Of a stretch of DNA of 64,000 nt, positions 1 through 7,990 are shown in pieces (within the stretch, counting starts at the first letter, position 1; each line of letters opens with the position of its first letter). This stretch comes from Qipengyuania_B thermophila. Its GTDB lineage: Bacteria > Pseudomonadota > Alphaproteobacteria > Sphingomonadales > Sphingomonadaceae. The stretch spans positions 1-64,000 of the forward strand of contig NZ_SDSI01000006.1 of assembly GCF_004153605.1 (NCBI RefSeq). Reading direction: 5' to 3'. The notes below the pieces were generated by a model. That model made no database searches. It saw only the letters and a list, made by a program, of their open reading frames with translations, and was not told where the DNA came from. Position numbers and translations under genes: made by a program.

Positions 1-951
1 GGGGCGCGACGCCGCGGCCGCAGGCCGCGCGGGCGGCGCGGCAGGCGCCACAGGCGCGGGAGGCGCCACGTCGGCGAAGGCGCGCATCCGGTCGGCCAGA
101 ACCGGCGCGGCCGCCAGCGCAGGCAGCTCTGCCTCCGGCTCCGTGGTCACGACGGCGATCGACGGGCTGGGTTCGGCGCGGGGCAGGGCGGCGGCCTCGG
201 CAGCCAGCATCGGCACGCTGGGGGCATTGACGAGCGCAAGATGCGCCGGCCGCTGGTCGTGCGGCGCGACCGTCACGCCGAGCACGTTCGCGACGCGAAG
301 CGGCTGCGGCGCCGAGGTGGCTGCCGTGGCCCAGTGCTCCAGCCGCTCCCCGACCTTGTCGGCCGGCAGATCTTCGGCCGCGAGGATCCGGGCGCCGCGC
401 CATTCGCCCTGCATCGCCAGCGCGTAGGCGAAATTCTGTCGCACCTTGGCCGTGTTCTGGCCCTGCATCATGGCGCGCTGGAGAACGGCGCCGCCGCGCT
501 GCGGATCCCCGGCCAGGGTGAAGGCAAGGCCGAGATCGGCCGGATCGATCGAGTCGGCATGCGCGGCGAGAAGCGCGTGCGCCTCCGTCATCCGGTTGCT
601 GCCCGCCAGCGCGAGGGCGCGGCTGACCACCACGCGCGGGGTCACCTCGCCCAGTTCCATCGCCTCGGCGAAGCTTTCCGCGGCCGAGTGGAAGCGCCCG
701 GCCTGAAGGTAGGCCGCACCCAGCGCCACCCGGTGCTCGCCGGCGCGCGGTTCCGCCATCACCGCCGCTTCCGCATGGCGGATGGCGGCGTCGACGCGGC
801 CTTTCTCCAGAGCGGCTCCGGCCTTGCCGGCGGACACCCGCGCATCCGGGGCACGTTCGGCCGTGCATCCCGGCAGCGCGAGGACGGCAAGGGCGGTACC
901 AAGGGCGAGCGCCCTCATCCGGTGCCGGTTGTCGATGCTCGCGTGGTTCAT
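1..951 (-). CDS. Exported TPR protein (TadD-like), 3' end cut by window edge
   Basis: An open frame of 317 codons runs from an ATG at 951 off the left edge without a stop. Residues 10-30 form a hydrophobic signal ending in LPGC, so it is probably a lipoprotein. Residues about 40-200 are alanine-rich helical repeats typical of TPR, with patterns such as ALGAAYLQAGR and NFAYALAMQG. From about residue 220 the chain becomes Pro/Ala-rich, as in linkers before a SPOR domain, but that part lies outside the window. Similar proteins occur beside Flp/Tad pilus loci. The downstream position and an ATGA overlap with the gene at 948-1475 suggest one operon with the ParA gene. The TPR character is fairly sure; the role is inferred. 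Confidence 0.8.
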   Translation of the reverse strand, partial: MNHASIDNRHRMRALALGTALAVLALPGCTAERAPDARVSAGKAGAALEKGRVDAAIRHAEAAVMAEPRAGEHRVALGAAYLQAGRFHSAAESFAEAMELGEVTPRVVVSRALALAGSNRMTEAHALLAAHADSIDPADLGLAFTLAGDPQRGGAVLQRAMMQGQNTAKVRQNFAYALAMQGEWRGARILAAEDLPADKVGERLEHWATAATSAPQPLRVANVLGVTVAPHDQRPAHLALVNAPSVPMLAAEAAALPRAEPSPSIAVVTTEPEAELPALAAAPVLADRMRAFADVAPPAPVAPAAPPARPAAAASRP

Positions 952-1475
952 GCTGGACCCCCTTGCGAATGGGCTGGGCGCGCGGAAACCTGCGCGGCCA
1001 GGTTCTGAACATCGGCCATGCCCGACAGCAGGGCGTCGAGCGCTTCGGTGACGAGTTGCTGGGCGCTGCGCTGCCGCAGCGTGCAGGCGAGCCGCAGCCG
1101 GAGGTGGCGTTCGGCATCGAGGCGCAGGGTGAATGCGGCGCGATCCGCCTTGTCGCGGGCGACGGTGCTGTCGGAGGGAGCACGTTTGGACCGCTTGGCG
1201 GGCAGAGACGACGGCGGGGACGCGGGCGCGGTCTTCGCGACGGGCTTGCGCGCGGCGATGGCGATCACCTCGGCCGATGCGGTCGAGATGGTCCCGGCCG
1301 CGGGATTGTCATGCGCATCGTCGCCGAGGTCGTTCCAGCCCAGATCCTCCAGATCGCTCTCCTGCACCTTGGCCATGCTGTGCGCGAGCCCGGCCTGCGA
1401 GCGCATCGCCGGACGGGCACCGCCCTTGCGGGCCAGAAGACGCGGGGAAAGGGAGGCAAAGCTGGCATCGTTCAT
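948..1475 (-). CDS. Small protein with ribbon-helix-helix-like C-terminus
   Basis: 175 aa from an ATG at 1475, with AAGGA about 8 nt upstream. The start at MNDASF is preferred over longer frames because everything before it overlaps parA in another frame. The N-terminal 100 residues are low complexity (Ala, Lys, Ser, Pro) with an acidic patch. Residues about 110-150 read as a short beta strand then two helices (AAFTLRLD, then SAQQLVTEALDALL), the layout of an RHH dimerisation/DNA-binding unit. It lies 43 nt downstream of the ParA ATPase and may be its partner in place of ParB. The family is not recognised; the RHH reading is by eye. Confidence 0.65.
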   Translation of the reverse strand: MNDASFASLSPRLLARKGGARPAMRSQAGLAHSMAKVQESDLEDLGWNDLGDDAHDNPAAGTISTASAEVIAIAARKPVAKTAPASPPSSLPAKRSKRAPSDSTVARDKADRAAFTLRLDAERHLRLRLACTLRQRSAQQLVTEALDALLSGMADVQNLAAQVSARPAHSQGGPA

Positions 1476-1518
1476 GACGATCGGTTTCCTTGATGCACCG
1501 GGGCCGCCGAACCAGTGA

Positions 1519-2235
1519 CTACTGGGCGACCCGACGTCCGAACCCTCCGGCCGGACGCTGCTGATGCGCGATCTGCGATGTCGAGGCGGGGGCGGCGAAG
1601 ACGGTGCGGCGGAAGTTCTTCTCGAGCCGGTCGGCAAGGTAGTTCCACAGCGTCGTGACTTCGAGCGCGGAGCGGCTGTTGGCATCGACCTCCATCACCG
1701 TGCGTCCGTCGATCATCGAGGCGGCAAAATCCGTGCGGTGGTGGAGCGTGATCGGTGCCACCGTGCCGTGCTGCGACAGGGCGACCGCCGCCTCCGAGGT
1801 GATCTTGGCCTTGGGCGTGGCGCCGTTGACGACGAACACGAGCGGCTTGCCGGCGCGCTCGCACAGGTCCACCGTGGCGCCCACCGCGCGCAGGTCGTGG
1901 GGCGAGGGGCGGGTCGGGACCACGATGAGTTCGGCCACGGAGATCACCGACTGGATCGCCATGGTGATCGCCGGCGGCGTGTCGATCACCGCGAGCTTGA
2001 AGCCCTGCTGCCGCAGGATCTGCAGGTCGTTGGCAAGGCGCGCGACGGTGGTCTGCGCAAAGGCCGGGTATTCGGCCTCGCGCTCGTTCCACCAGTCCGC
2101 GAGCGAGCCTTGCGGGTCGATGTCGATCAGGACCACCGGACCCGCTCCGGCGCGCTGCGCCTGCACGGCCAGATGCCCCGACAGGGTTGTTTTGCCAGAA
2201 CCGCCCTTTTGCGATGCCAATGCCAGTACTCGCAA
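1519..2235 (-). CDS. ParA/MinD-family ATPase
   Basis: 238 aa. It starts with MRVLALASQKGGSGKTT, the deviant Walker A motif of the ParA/Soj/MinD group, followed by VLIDIDPQGS (switch I) and LAVIDTPP (Walker B-like). These ATPases dimerise on ATP and position DNA, pili or protein complexes. At 238 residues it is a short type Ib-like ParA without an N-terminal helix-turn-helix. No ParB lies next to it; its neighbours are an RHH-like protein and an exported TPR protein, so a role in positioning a surface apparatus is possible but unproven. It is transcribed away from the Sel1/SPOR gene at 2397 across a 161-nt divergent gap. Confidence 0.9.
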   Translation of the reverse strand: MRVLALASQKGGSGKTTLSGHLAVQAQRAGAGPVVLIDIDPQGSLADWWNEREAEYPAFAQTTVARLANDLQILRQQGFKLAVIDTPPAITMAIQSVISVAELIVVPTRPSPHDLRAVGATVDLCERAGKPLVFVVNGATPKAKITSEAAVALSQHGTVAPITLHHRTDFAASMIDGRTVMEVDANSRSALEVTTLWNYLADRLEKNFRRTVFAAPASTSQIAHQQRPAGGFGRRVAQ

Positions 2236-2396
2236 GGATCATCCCCCTTGATGGACACACGCCCGATCGTGAGTCTTCCACGGCCCGGCACCGGCTGTTC
2301 TTGCAGCGCACCCCTAATATTGCGTTAAGTCCGCTCTCTTGCGCACGCCCCGGCGGCGGTTCACAACTGGGCGCCGGAACAGGCGGGGAGGGGCGC

Positions 2397-3359
2397 ATGG
2401 TCGCAGCGCGACGGGCAGTGTGTCTGCTGGCAGGAGGTGTCCTGTTTCTGGCCGGACAGGCAGCGGCTCAGCAAGGCACCCCGCAGGACGGCGCCGGCGA
2501 GTCCACGTTGGCGGCGGGCGTTGCGGCGTGGGAGCGGGGCGACGACGCGGAAGCGGTGCGGCACTGGCGGGCGCTGGCAGAGGCCGGCGACGCGGCGGCG
2601 CAGTTCAACCTCGCGCAGGCCTATCGCCTCGGCCGGGGCGTGGCGCCGGACCGGCAGCAGGCGCTGCGCCTTTATGCCGCCGCTGCGGCGCAGGGACATG
2701 AACAGGCGGCGATCAACCACGCCATCCTCCGCTATGCCGAAGGCGAGCAGCGCGCGGCGATGCCGCTCTTGCGCGCGGCCGCCGAGGCGGGGGATGCCCG
2801 CGCGCGCTATCTCGTCGGACTGGCGCACATCAACGGCGACTGGCTCGACCTCGACCTGCCGCGCGGCGCGGCGCTGCTGCTCCGCGCGAGCGAACAGGGT
2901 TCCGGACCGGCACGCCGGGCGCTGACGCTGGCCATGCCCCGACTCGACGCCGCCCAGCAGGCCGAGGCGCGGCGCCAAGCCGACGCGCTGCGCGCGGCGG
3001 ATGCGAGGCGCAATGCGGCTTTGGCAGCCCTTGCCGACGCGGAGGAACGGGGCGCGCGCGCTGACGTGGGTTCTGTGGGCGAGCAGGCTGCGTCTCGGCT
3101 CCAGCTCCCTGATCCGCGAACCACGCGTCCGCCCGGAAGTGTCGTGCTCCAGCTCGGGAGCTTCGCCGATCCCGCCAACGCCCGCCGCCTGCTCGAGCGT
3201 CTGCGCGCCGAGCCCGATCTCGGTCCGACGCCACCCACAATGAGGATGCAGGGCGGCCTCCACATCGTTCAGGCCGAAGGATTTGCCGATCCGCAATCGG
3301 CGCGGCAGACGTGCGACCGCCTGCGCAGGCGCGGCTTTGACTGTCTGGTGCGGCGTTGA
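2397..3359 (+). CDS. Secreted Sel1-repeat protein with C-terminal SPOR domain
   Basis: 320 aa from an ATG at 2397, preceded by a GGGGAGGGG ribosome site; longer frames to 2187 read into the divergent promoter and are rejected. Residues 1-23 are a signal peptide ending AGQAAAQ. Residues about 35-180 carry Sel1/TPR-like repeats, for example AQFNLAQAYRLGRGV and ARYLVGLAHINGD. Residues about 245-320 form a SPOR domain (VVLQLGSFADPANARRLLERL), which binds denuded glycan strands at the septum. It therefore probably acts in the periplasm at the division site or in envelope assembly. Its stop overlaps the next gene by 4 nt. Confidence 0.85.
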   Translation: MVAARRAVCLLAGGVLFLAGQAAAQQGTPQDGAGESTLAAGVAAWERGDDAEAVRHWRALAEAGDAAAQFNLAQAYRLGRGVAPDRQQALRLYAAAAAQGHEQAAINHAILRYAEGEQRAAMPLLRAAAEAGDARARYLVGLAHINGDWLDLDLPRGAALLLRASEQGSGPARRALTLAMPRLDAAQQAEARRQADALRAADARRNAALAALADAEERGARADVGSVGEQAASRLQLPDPRTTRPPGSVVLQLGSFADPANARRLLERLRAEPDLGPTPPTMRMQGGLHIVQAEGFADPQSARQTCDRLRRRGFDCLVRR

Positions 3360-4630
3360 ACACCCCGGACAGCGCCAAAACCGCGCCCGTCGCGCCCGCG
3401 CCGACGGCGGAGAGCGAGCGGATCGAGTCGCTCGACTTCGTGCGCGGCATCGCCGTCATGGGAATCGTGTTCGCCAACATCGCGGGGTTCGGACATCCGC
3501 TCTCCGCCACCTTCTATCCCGGCGCCTTCCTGACCCCCGCGGGAGAGCAGGCCCAGACGGGATGGCTGGTGCAGCTCGTGCTGATCGACGGCAAGATGCG
3601 CGGACTGTTCACCGTCCTGTTCGGCGCCGGTCTGGTGCTGATGCGGGACCGGTTGCGCCGACGCGGCTTCGGCCCGGCCGTCGAGCTACGCCGGCTGCTC
3701 TGGCTGTTTGGTTTCGGAGCGGCGCACTTCGTGCTGCTGTGGCAGGGCGACATCCTGATGTCCTACGCGATGGCGGGCCTGCTGGCGCTGCCGCTGGTGA
3801 AGTGGAGCGGCAGGAGGCTGCTGTGGGCCGGGTTCGTCGGGTATGGCGTGGGCGCGGCGGTGCTGGGTGCGATGTACCTGTTCGTCGCGTGGACGGCCGC
3901 CGGCTCGCTCGACCCTGGCGGCGGCATGGGGCCGTTGCAGGCCCAGTTCCAGACGGCCGAGAGCGTCACGCTCGCGCAGGAGCGCGCCTTTGCCGATCTG
4001 GTCCAGGGTGGCCGCTACCTCGACGTTGTGGCGGCAAGCTGGCGTGAGCTTCCGGCGGCGCTCGCTTCCACCCTGCTGCTGGTGCTGTGCGAGACGCTGC
4101 CGCTGACGGTGCTCGGCATGGGGCTCTTGCGCACAGGCTTCTTCCACCCGCCTGAGCGTCTGTCACGGCTGCTGGCGCTGAGCGTGGCGGGGCTGCTGAC
4201 CGGCGGTGCGGCGACGTTCCTCATCGGGCTGGCAGAGCTGCGCGCCGGGCTGACCTACTGGGACTCGCTGGCCGCGGTGATGGGCACCACGGCGCTCCCC
4301 CGGCTGCCGATGATCCTCGGACTGGCCGGGCTGCTGCTGGTCCTCTCCGCGCAGCGGCAGGGTTTCCTGGCCGGGCGCATCCGCGCCGCCGGCCGGGTCG
4401 CCTTCAGCAACTACATCGGCACCTCGCTCGTCCTGCTGCCGGTTTTCCATGGCTGGGGGCTGGGACTGTTCGGCACCCTGAACCGCTGGGAGCTCTACGG
4501 CGTGGCCGTGCTCGTCGTCATCGGCATGCTGGCGTGGTCGGCGCCGTGGCTGGCGCGGTTCCGCTTCGGGCCGCTGGAGTGGCTGTGGCGCAGTCTCACC
4601 TACGGGCGGGTGCAGCCGCTTCGCCGCTGA
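3356..4630 (+). CDS. DUF418 family multi-pass membrane protein
   Basis: 424 aa, starting at a TTG (3356-3358) that overlaps the preceding TGA as TTGA. An upstream start is needed because the family signature RIESLDFVRGIAVMGI lies only about 25 residues in, and no ATG or GTG precedes it. About ten hydrophobic segments follow, with the DUF418 core at the C-terminal end (GRVAFSNYIGTSLVLLP, then GPLEWLWRSLTYG). The family is annotated as putative transporters or acyltransferase-like membrane proteins; no substrate can be named. The TTG start suggests translation coupled to the SPOR gene. Confidence 0.88.
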   Translation: MNTPDSAKTAPVAPAPTAESERIESLDFVRGIAVMGIVFANIAGFGHPLSATFYPGAFLTPAGEQAQTGWLVQLVLIDGKMRGLFTVLFGAGLVLMRDRLRRRGFGPAVELRRLLWLFGFGAAHFVLLWQGDILMSYAMAGLLALPLVKWSGRRLLWAGFVGYGVGAAVLGAMYLFVAWTAAGSLDPGGGMGPLQAQFQTAESVTLAQERAFADLVQGGRYLDVVAASWRELPAALASTLLLVLCETLPLTVLGMGLLRTGFFHPPERLSRLLALSVAGLLTGGAATFLIGLAELRAGLTYWDSLAAVMGTTALPRLPMILGLAGLLLVLSAQRQGFLAGRIRAAGRVAFSNYIGTSLVLLPVFHGWGLGLFGTLNRWELYGVAVLVVIGMLAWSAPWLARFRFGPLEWLWRSLTYGRVQPLRR

Positions 4631-4642
4631 CGCGGTCCAGCG

Positions 4643-4843
4643 TCACTCCAGCATCGTGTAGATGAACCACGAGAGCAGCGTGCCGGCGAGAAACAGCGGC
4701 CAGGACCAGAAGATCCGGTGATCGGCCAGCAGCAGCGGCTGGATGTGCAGGAATCCGCCACCCGACCCGGCCGAGCCGATGAACAGGCACACGATCCAGG
4801 TCAGCAAGGTCGCCGGCATCACCGCTTTGAACAAGGCCACCAT
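4643..4843 (-). CDS. Small two-helix membrane protein
   Basis: 66 aa if started at the ATG at 4843, which has GGAAGG 7 nt upstream. Alternative in-frame starts are an ATG at 4918 and a GTG at 4936, both with weaker ribosome sites, adding a basic, proline-containing extension. Two hydrophobic stretches are visible (VMPATLLTWIVCLFIGSA and IFWSWPLFLAGTLLSWFIY) with a glycine-rich hinge between. It converges on the DUF418 gene with 12 nt between stops. The family is not recognised; hydrophobic organisation and codon use support a real gene. Confidence 0.6.
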   Translation of the reverse strand: MVALFKAVMPATLLTWIVCLFIGSAGSGGGFLHIQPLLLADHRIFWSWPLFLAGTLLSWFIYTMLE

Positions 4844-4990
4844 GACCGCGCCTTCCGCCTCTCCGAAGCCGTTCGCGTCCCGCAGCGGCCGCGGCCGATC
4901 CTTCGGAGCCGCAGCCATCGCCCGTCGGAGTGCCACAAGATGGTTGCGAAATTCTGAACGCGGCGGCGCTGACCGGCTCCGGCCGCACCG

Positions 4991-5509
4991 TCAGGGCTGC
5001 GCGCTGCCGTCGCCCTCTCCGCCGCGTCGATGGGCATCGCGCCGTTCGCGCATCCGCTGGCGGTTGCGGTGCGTGGCCACCCGCGTTTCCAGCAGGAACA
5101 GGGCAAGACCGCCCACCAGGAGCACCATCGACAGGATCCAGAAACCGGCGATCAGCACGCCGATCCGGGGCTGGATGAAGGCGCTCACGAACAGGAGCGC
5201 GATCACCACGCTGATGATGAGCGCCGCGGCCGTGCTCAGCATCACCGCACCCTGCGCGTAGATGCGGCGCTGTTCCAGCGCGGGCAGGTCGCGCACCGAT
5301 GAGCCGGCGGTCCCCTCGCGCGCCGACTGCTCGATCCGCTCGATCCGGTTCGCGACCCAGATCAGCCGATTTGTCATCACGTTCATGATCGCGCCAATGC
5401 CCGCCAGCAGGAACGCGGGGGCAAGGCTGAGCTGGACGACCGACTGCACATAGGGCGTGCTGCGCGCCTGATCGAGAAACGGCAGGTCGAGAAGGCCGTG
5501 CTCGATCAT
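4991..5509 (-). CDS. DUF2721 membrane protein
   Basis: 172 aa. The ATG at 5509 overlaps the stop of der as ATGA. Three hydrophobic segments are visible: LSLAPAFLLAGIGAIMNVM, then MLSTAAALIISVVIALLFV, then IGVLIAGFWILSMVLLVGGL. Between the first two is a charged loop containing NRLIWVANRIERIE, the conserved stretch of DUF2721. The C-terminus is charged and cytoplasmic-looking. Function is unknown in the family. Coupling to the ribosome-assembly GTPase Der makes co-expression likely but does not indicate a shared role. Confidence 0.85.
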   Translation of the reverse strand: MIEHGLLDLPFLDQARSTPYVQSVVQLSLAPAFLLAGIGAIMNVMTNRLIWVANRIERIEQSAREGTAGSSVRDLPALEQRRIYAQGAVMLSTAAALIISVVIALLFVSAFIQPRIGVLIAGFWILSMVLLVGGLALFLLETRVATHRNRQRMRERRDAHRRGGEGDGSAQP

Positions 5510-6900
5510 CGCCGCGACCGGTCGAAGGGATTGCTGGCCGAGCGGAGGGTCACGCGCACGGGAACCGCGCCGAGGCCGAGATCCCGGCGGATGCCGTTCA
5601 CCAGATACCGCTCGTAGCTGGCGGGCAGAAGGTCGAGCCGGGTGCCGAAGACCACGAACCGCGGCGGGCGGGTGCCGGCCTGCGTGATGTAGCGCAGCTT
5701 GATGCGCTTGCCACCGGGGGCAGGGGGCGGATTGGCCTCCAGCGCGGATTCGAACCAGCGGTTGAGCGCCGCCGTCGGCACGCGCCGGCTCCACGCCTCG
5801 CGCAGCTCGAATGCCGCGCCGATCATCGCGTCCAGACCCTTGCCCGTGCGCGCGCTGACGGTGAGGACGGGGAGGCCGCGGACCTGCGCCAGCCCCTCGT
5901 CGAGGGCCAGCTTGATGCCGTTGAACAGGCGACTGGCATCCTGCGCCACGTCCCATTTGTTGATCGCGATCATGAGTGCCCGGCCTTCCTCGAGCACCAT
6001 GTTGGCGATCTTGAGGTCCTGGTGCTCGAGACCGCGCGTCGCGTCGAGCAGCAGCACCACCACCTCCGCGAAGTCGACGGCGTGGCGCGCATCGGCGACA
6101 GCCAGCCGTTCCAGCTTGTCGTCGACCTTCGCCTTCTTGCGCATCCCCGCGGTGTCGATGAGGCGCACCTCGTGCGGCACACCGCTGGCATCGGTCCAGG
6201 TCCAGTCGACCGCGATCGAGTCGCGCGTGATCCCCGCCTCCGGCCCGGTCAGCAGCCGGTCCTCGCCAAGCAGGCGGTTGACGAGGGTCGATTTGCCTGC
6301 ATTGGGCCGGCCGACAATGGCCAGCTTCAGCGGTCCGGACGGGGACGGGTCTTCGCCGTCTTGCGCCGCTGCACCGCCGGACCCCGTCGTCTCCGCCTGT
6401 TCGAGCAGCGGCAGCAGGGCGTCGAAGAGGTCGGCCATGCCCTGACCGTGTTCCGCGCTGATCGCCACCGGCTCCCCCATGCCGAGGGCGTAGGCTTCGA
6501 GGATCCCCGGCTCTGCTCCGCGGCCTTCCGCCTTGTTGGCGACGAGCACGACCGGCACGGCCGCGCCGCGCTGTTCACGCAGATAGCGCGCGATCTCCTC
6601 GTCCAGAGGCGTCAGGCCCGCGCGGGCATCGACGACCAGCAGGGCCGCGGCCGCGCCTTCGAGGCTGGCGGCGGTCTGGGCCCGCATCCGTCCGGGCAGG
6701 GAGGTGGGGTCCTCCTCCTCCCACCCGGCCGTGTCGACGATGGTGAACTGAAGGCCGGCAAGTTCGGCATCGCCGTAGCGGCGGTCGCGCGTGACGCCGG
6801 GCTGGTCGTCGACGAGCGCCAGCTTCTTGCCGACCAGACGGTTGAACAGCGTGGACTTGCCGACATTGGGCCGGCCGATGATGACAACGCGCGGCTTCAT
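5506..6900 (-). CDS. der: Ribosome-assembly GTPase Der (EngA)
   Basis: 464 aa from the ATG at 6900 (MKPRVVIIG); a 12-residue upstream extension is less likely. Two tandem G domains are plain: GRPNVGKST near residue 8 and GRPNAGKST near residue 195, each with switch and base-recognition motifs (VDTAGWEEED and NKAE; DTAGMRKKAK and NKWD). The KH-like C-terminal domain follows (KLRYITQAGTRPPRFVVFG). Der binds the 50S precursor and is needed for late large-subunit maturation. Length matches the family. It precedes the DUF2721 gene in the same transcript. Confidence 0.97.
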   Translation of the reverse strand: MKPRVVIIGRPNVGKSTLFNRLVGKKLALVDDQPGVTRDRRYGDAELAGLQFTIVDTAGWEEEDPTSLPGRMRAQTAASLEGAAAALLVVDARAGLTPLDEEIARYLREQRGAAVPVVLVANKAEGRGAEPGILEAYALGMGEPVAISAEHGQGMADLFDALLPLLEQAETTGSGGAAAQDGEDPSPSGPLKLAIVGRPNAGKSTLVNRLLGEDRLLTGPEAGITRDSIAVDWTWTDASGVPHEVRLIDTAGMRKKAKVDDKLERLAVADARHAVDFAEVVVLLLDATRGLEHQDLKIANMVLEEGRALMIAINKWDVAQDASRLFNGIKLALDEGLAQVRGLPVLTVSARTGKGLDAMIGAAFELREAWSRRVPTAALNRWFESALEANPPPAPGGKRIKLRYITQAGTRPPRFVVFGTRLDLLPASYERYLVNGIRRDLGLGAVPVRVTLRSASNPFDRSRR

Positions 6901-6942
6901 CCTGCCGTCAGGCACACGCCCTTGCGCGCCGGGCACGACATC

Positions 6943-7260
6943 TCAGGACGCCGCGCGGGCAACCGGCGCCGCCTCGCCCAGATCCTCGAACCATGCCTCG
7001 ACCGGTCCGTTGAGCCGGATGGTCAGCGGCCGTCCATGGCGATCGACGCTTTTGCCGGCCTGCACGCGCACCCACCCTTCGGAGATGCAGTATTCCTCCA
7101 CGTCGCGGCGGACCCGTCCCTTGAAGCGGATGCCCACACCCCGGCGCAGCAGCGCCGCGTCGAAGGCAGGGCTGCGCGGGTTGACCGACAGATGGTCGGG
7201 CGGCACGTCCGGTGCCGCGGCTGCACCCTGCTCGGCTGTGTCGAGAAGATCTTCGGACAT
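6943..7260 (-). CDS. DUF3297 family protein
   Basis: 105 aa. The core matches DUF3297: PPDHLSVNPRSPAFDA, GVGIRFKGRVRRDVEEYCIS and GKSVDRHGRPLTIRLNGPV. It is a small soluble protein probably made of beta strands, common in alpha- and gammaproteobacteria, with no known function. The N-terminal 20 residues and the last 8 are Ala-rich and variable. It lies 42 nt upstream of der on the same strand and could share its transcript. Confidence 0.9.
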   Translation of the reverse strand: MSEDLLDTAEQGAAAAPDVPPDHLSVNPRSPAFDAALLRRGVGIRFKGRVRRDVEEYCISEGWVRVQAGKSVDRHGRPLTIRLNGPVEAWFEDLGEAAPVARAAS

Positions 7261-7317
7261 GGAGGGCGGCTCTAGGCTGCCGGCTGCGGCAGGGCAACCG
7301 ACAAAGCGCGGCGCGGC

Positions 7318-7500
7318 CTACAGGGTCTGCGGCGGCGCTTCGCTCGGAGCGGTGTCGGGCTGGTCATAGTCCGGCTGCGGCGGGTCGATCTCGTCGGGCG
7401 TCGTGCCCGGTTCTTCCATCGGCGCCGGCATCGGCGGGCTTTCCGGAGGCGAGGCCGGCTCGATCGTATCGGGCGCGGGCGGTTCGGGGGTGGTGGCCAT
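7318..7500 (-). CDS. Small proline-rich acidic protein
   Basis: 60 aa from the ATG at 7500, with AGGAG 6 nt upstream. The composition is extreme: about a third proline plus many Glu/Asp, almost no basic or hydrophobic residues, so it should be disordered. It follows the small gene at 7509-7697 by 8 nt and so falls under the same sigma-EcfG-like promoter at 7722-7747. The family is not recognised. A strong ribosome site and the operon setting support translation. A stress-induced disordered protein is a reasonable guess, no more. Confidence 0.6.
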   Translation of the reverse strand: MATTPEPPAPDTIEPASPPESPPMPAPMEEPGTTPDEIDPPQPDYDQPDTAPSEAPPQTL

Positions 7501-7508
7501 GAACACTC

Positions 7509-7697
7509 CTAGTCGGGAGGGAGAAGGGCCGGGCTTGCCACTTCGCCGGGTTGCTCGCGGTCGGGGCGACGCTGCGTGACCGCCTCGTCCGCGTCGATCC
7601 CGGCCGCGTCGGCGTCGCGCTCCAGCTCGCTGGCGCCCAGGGGGCGCCGATCCGTGTCGATCGGCAAGGGGACGGGTTCGGGCAGTGGCGTGACCAT
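7509..7697 (-). CDS. Small acidic protein behind an EcfG-type promoter
   Basis: 62 aa from the ATG at 7697, with GGAAGGA about 8 nt upstream. The N-terminal half is proline-rich (TPLPEPVPLPIDTD) and the rest acidic (ELERDADAAGIDADEA). There is no signal peptide or membrane segment. The start is 25 nt downstream of a GGAAC-N17-CGTT element, the consensus for the alphaproteobacterial general stress sigma factor. The family is not recognised; it is probably the first gene of a two-gene stress operon. Confidence 0.6.
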   Translation of the reverse strand: MVTPLPEPVPLPIDTDRRPLGASELERDADAAGIDADEAVTQRRPDREQPGEVASPALLPPD

Positions 7698-7721
7698 GAT
7701 GTCAGTCCTTCCGCAGCGTCG

Positions 7722-7747
7722 AACGAACGCGGCCGCGGACCTGTTCC
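7722..7747 (-). promoter_or_regulatory. Putative sigma-EcfG (general stress) promoter
   Basis: On the minus strand GGAAC (7747-7743) and CGTT (7725-7722) are separated by exactly 17 nt, matching the published alphaproteobacterial EcfG consensus GGAAC-N16/17-CGTT. The element faces the two small genes at 7509-7697 and 7318-7500, with 24 nt between it and the first ATG. No competing housekeeping promoter is obvious there. Confidence 0.6.
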
Positions 7748-7766
7748 CGCGCCGCGGTTCGCGCGC

Positions 7767-7793
7767 TTGCCCTTTGGCGGCAACGTCTCTAGA
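7767..7793 (+). promoter_or_regulatory. Possible promoter of tRNA-Leu
   Basis: TTGCCC at 7767-7772 and TCTAGA at 7788-7793, spaced 15 nt, lie about 53 nt upstream of the tRNA. The spacer is short for sigma-70, so this is tentative. Confidence 0.3.
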
Positions 7794-7846
7794 GGCGCTG
7801 GCATCATGCGCGGCGGGGCTGCCGGCTTCGACGCGTTGCGCGTTCG

Positions 7847-7931
7847 GCGGGCGTGGCGGAATTGGTAGACGCGCTGGTTTTAGGTACCAGTATCGCATGA
7901 TGTGGGGGTTCGAGTCCCTTCGCCCGCACCA
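7847..7931 (+). tRNA. tRNA-Leu (anticodon UAG)
   Basis: 85 nt including an encoded CCA. The acceptor stem GCGGGCG (7847-7853) pairs with CGCCCGC (7921-7927). The anticodon stem CTGGT/ACCAG encloses loop TTTAGGT with anticodon TAG, reading CUA. A long variable arm and the class II D-loop (GGTAGACGC) fit leucine. The T arm contains GGTTCGAGTCC. It lies 59 nt upstream of trigger factor on the same strand. Confidence 0.96.
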
Positions 7932-7990
7932 GTCCGCCCACCCCCGCCCTTGTCGTGAAGCTTTCGAAGTAGAGGCAGCAGAACAGACCT

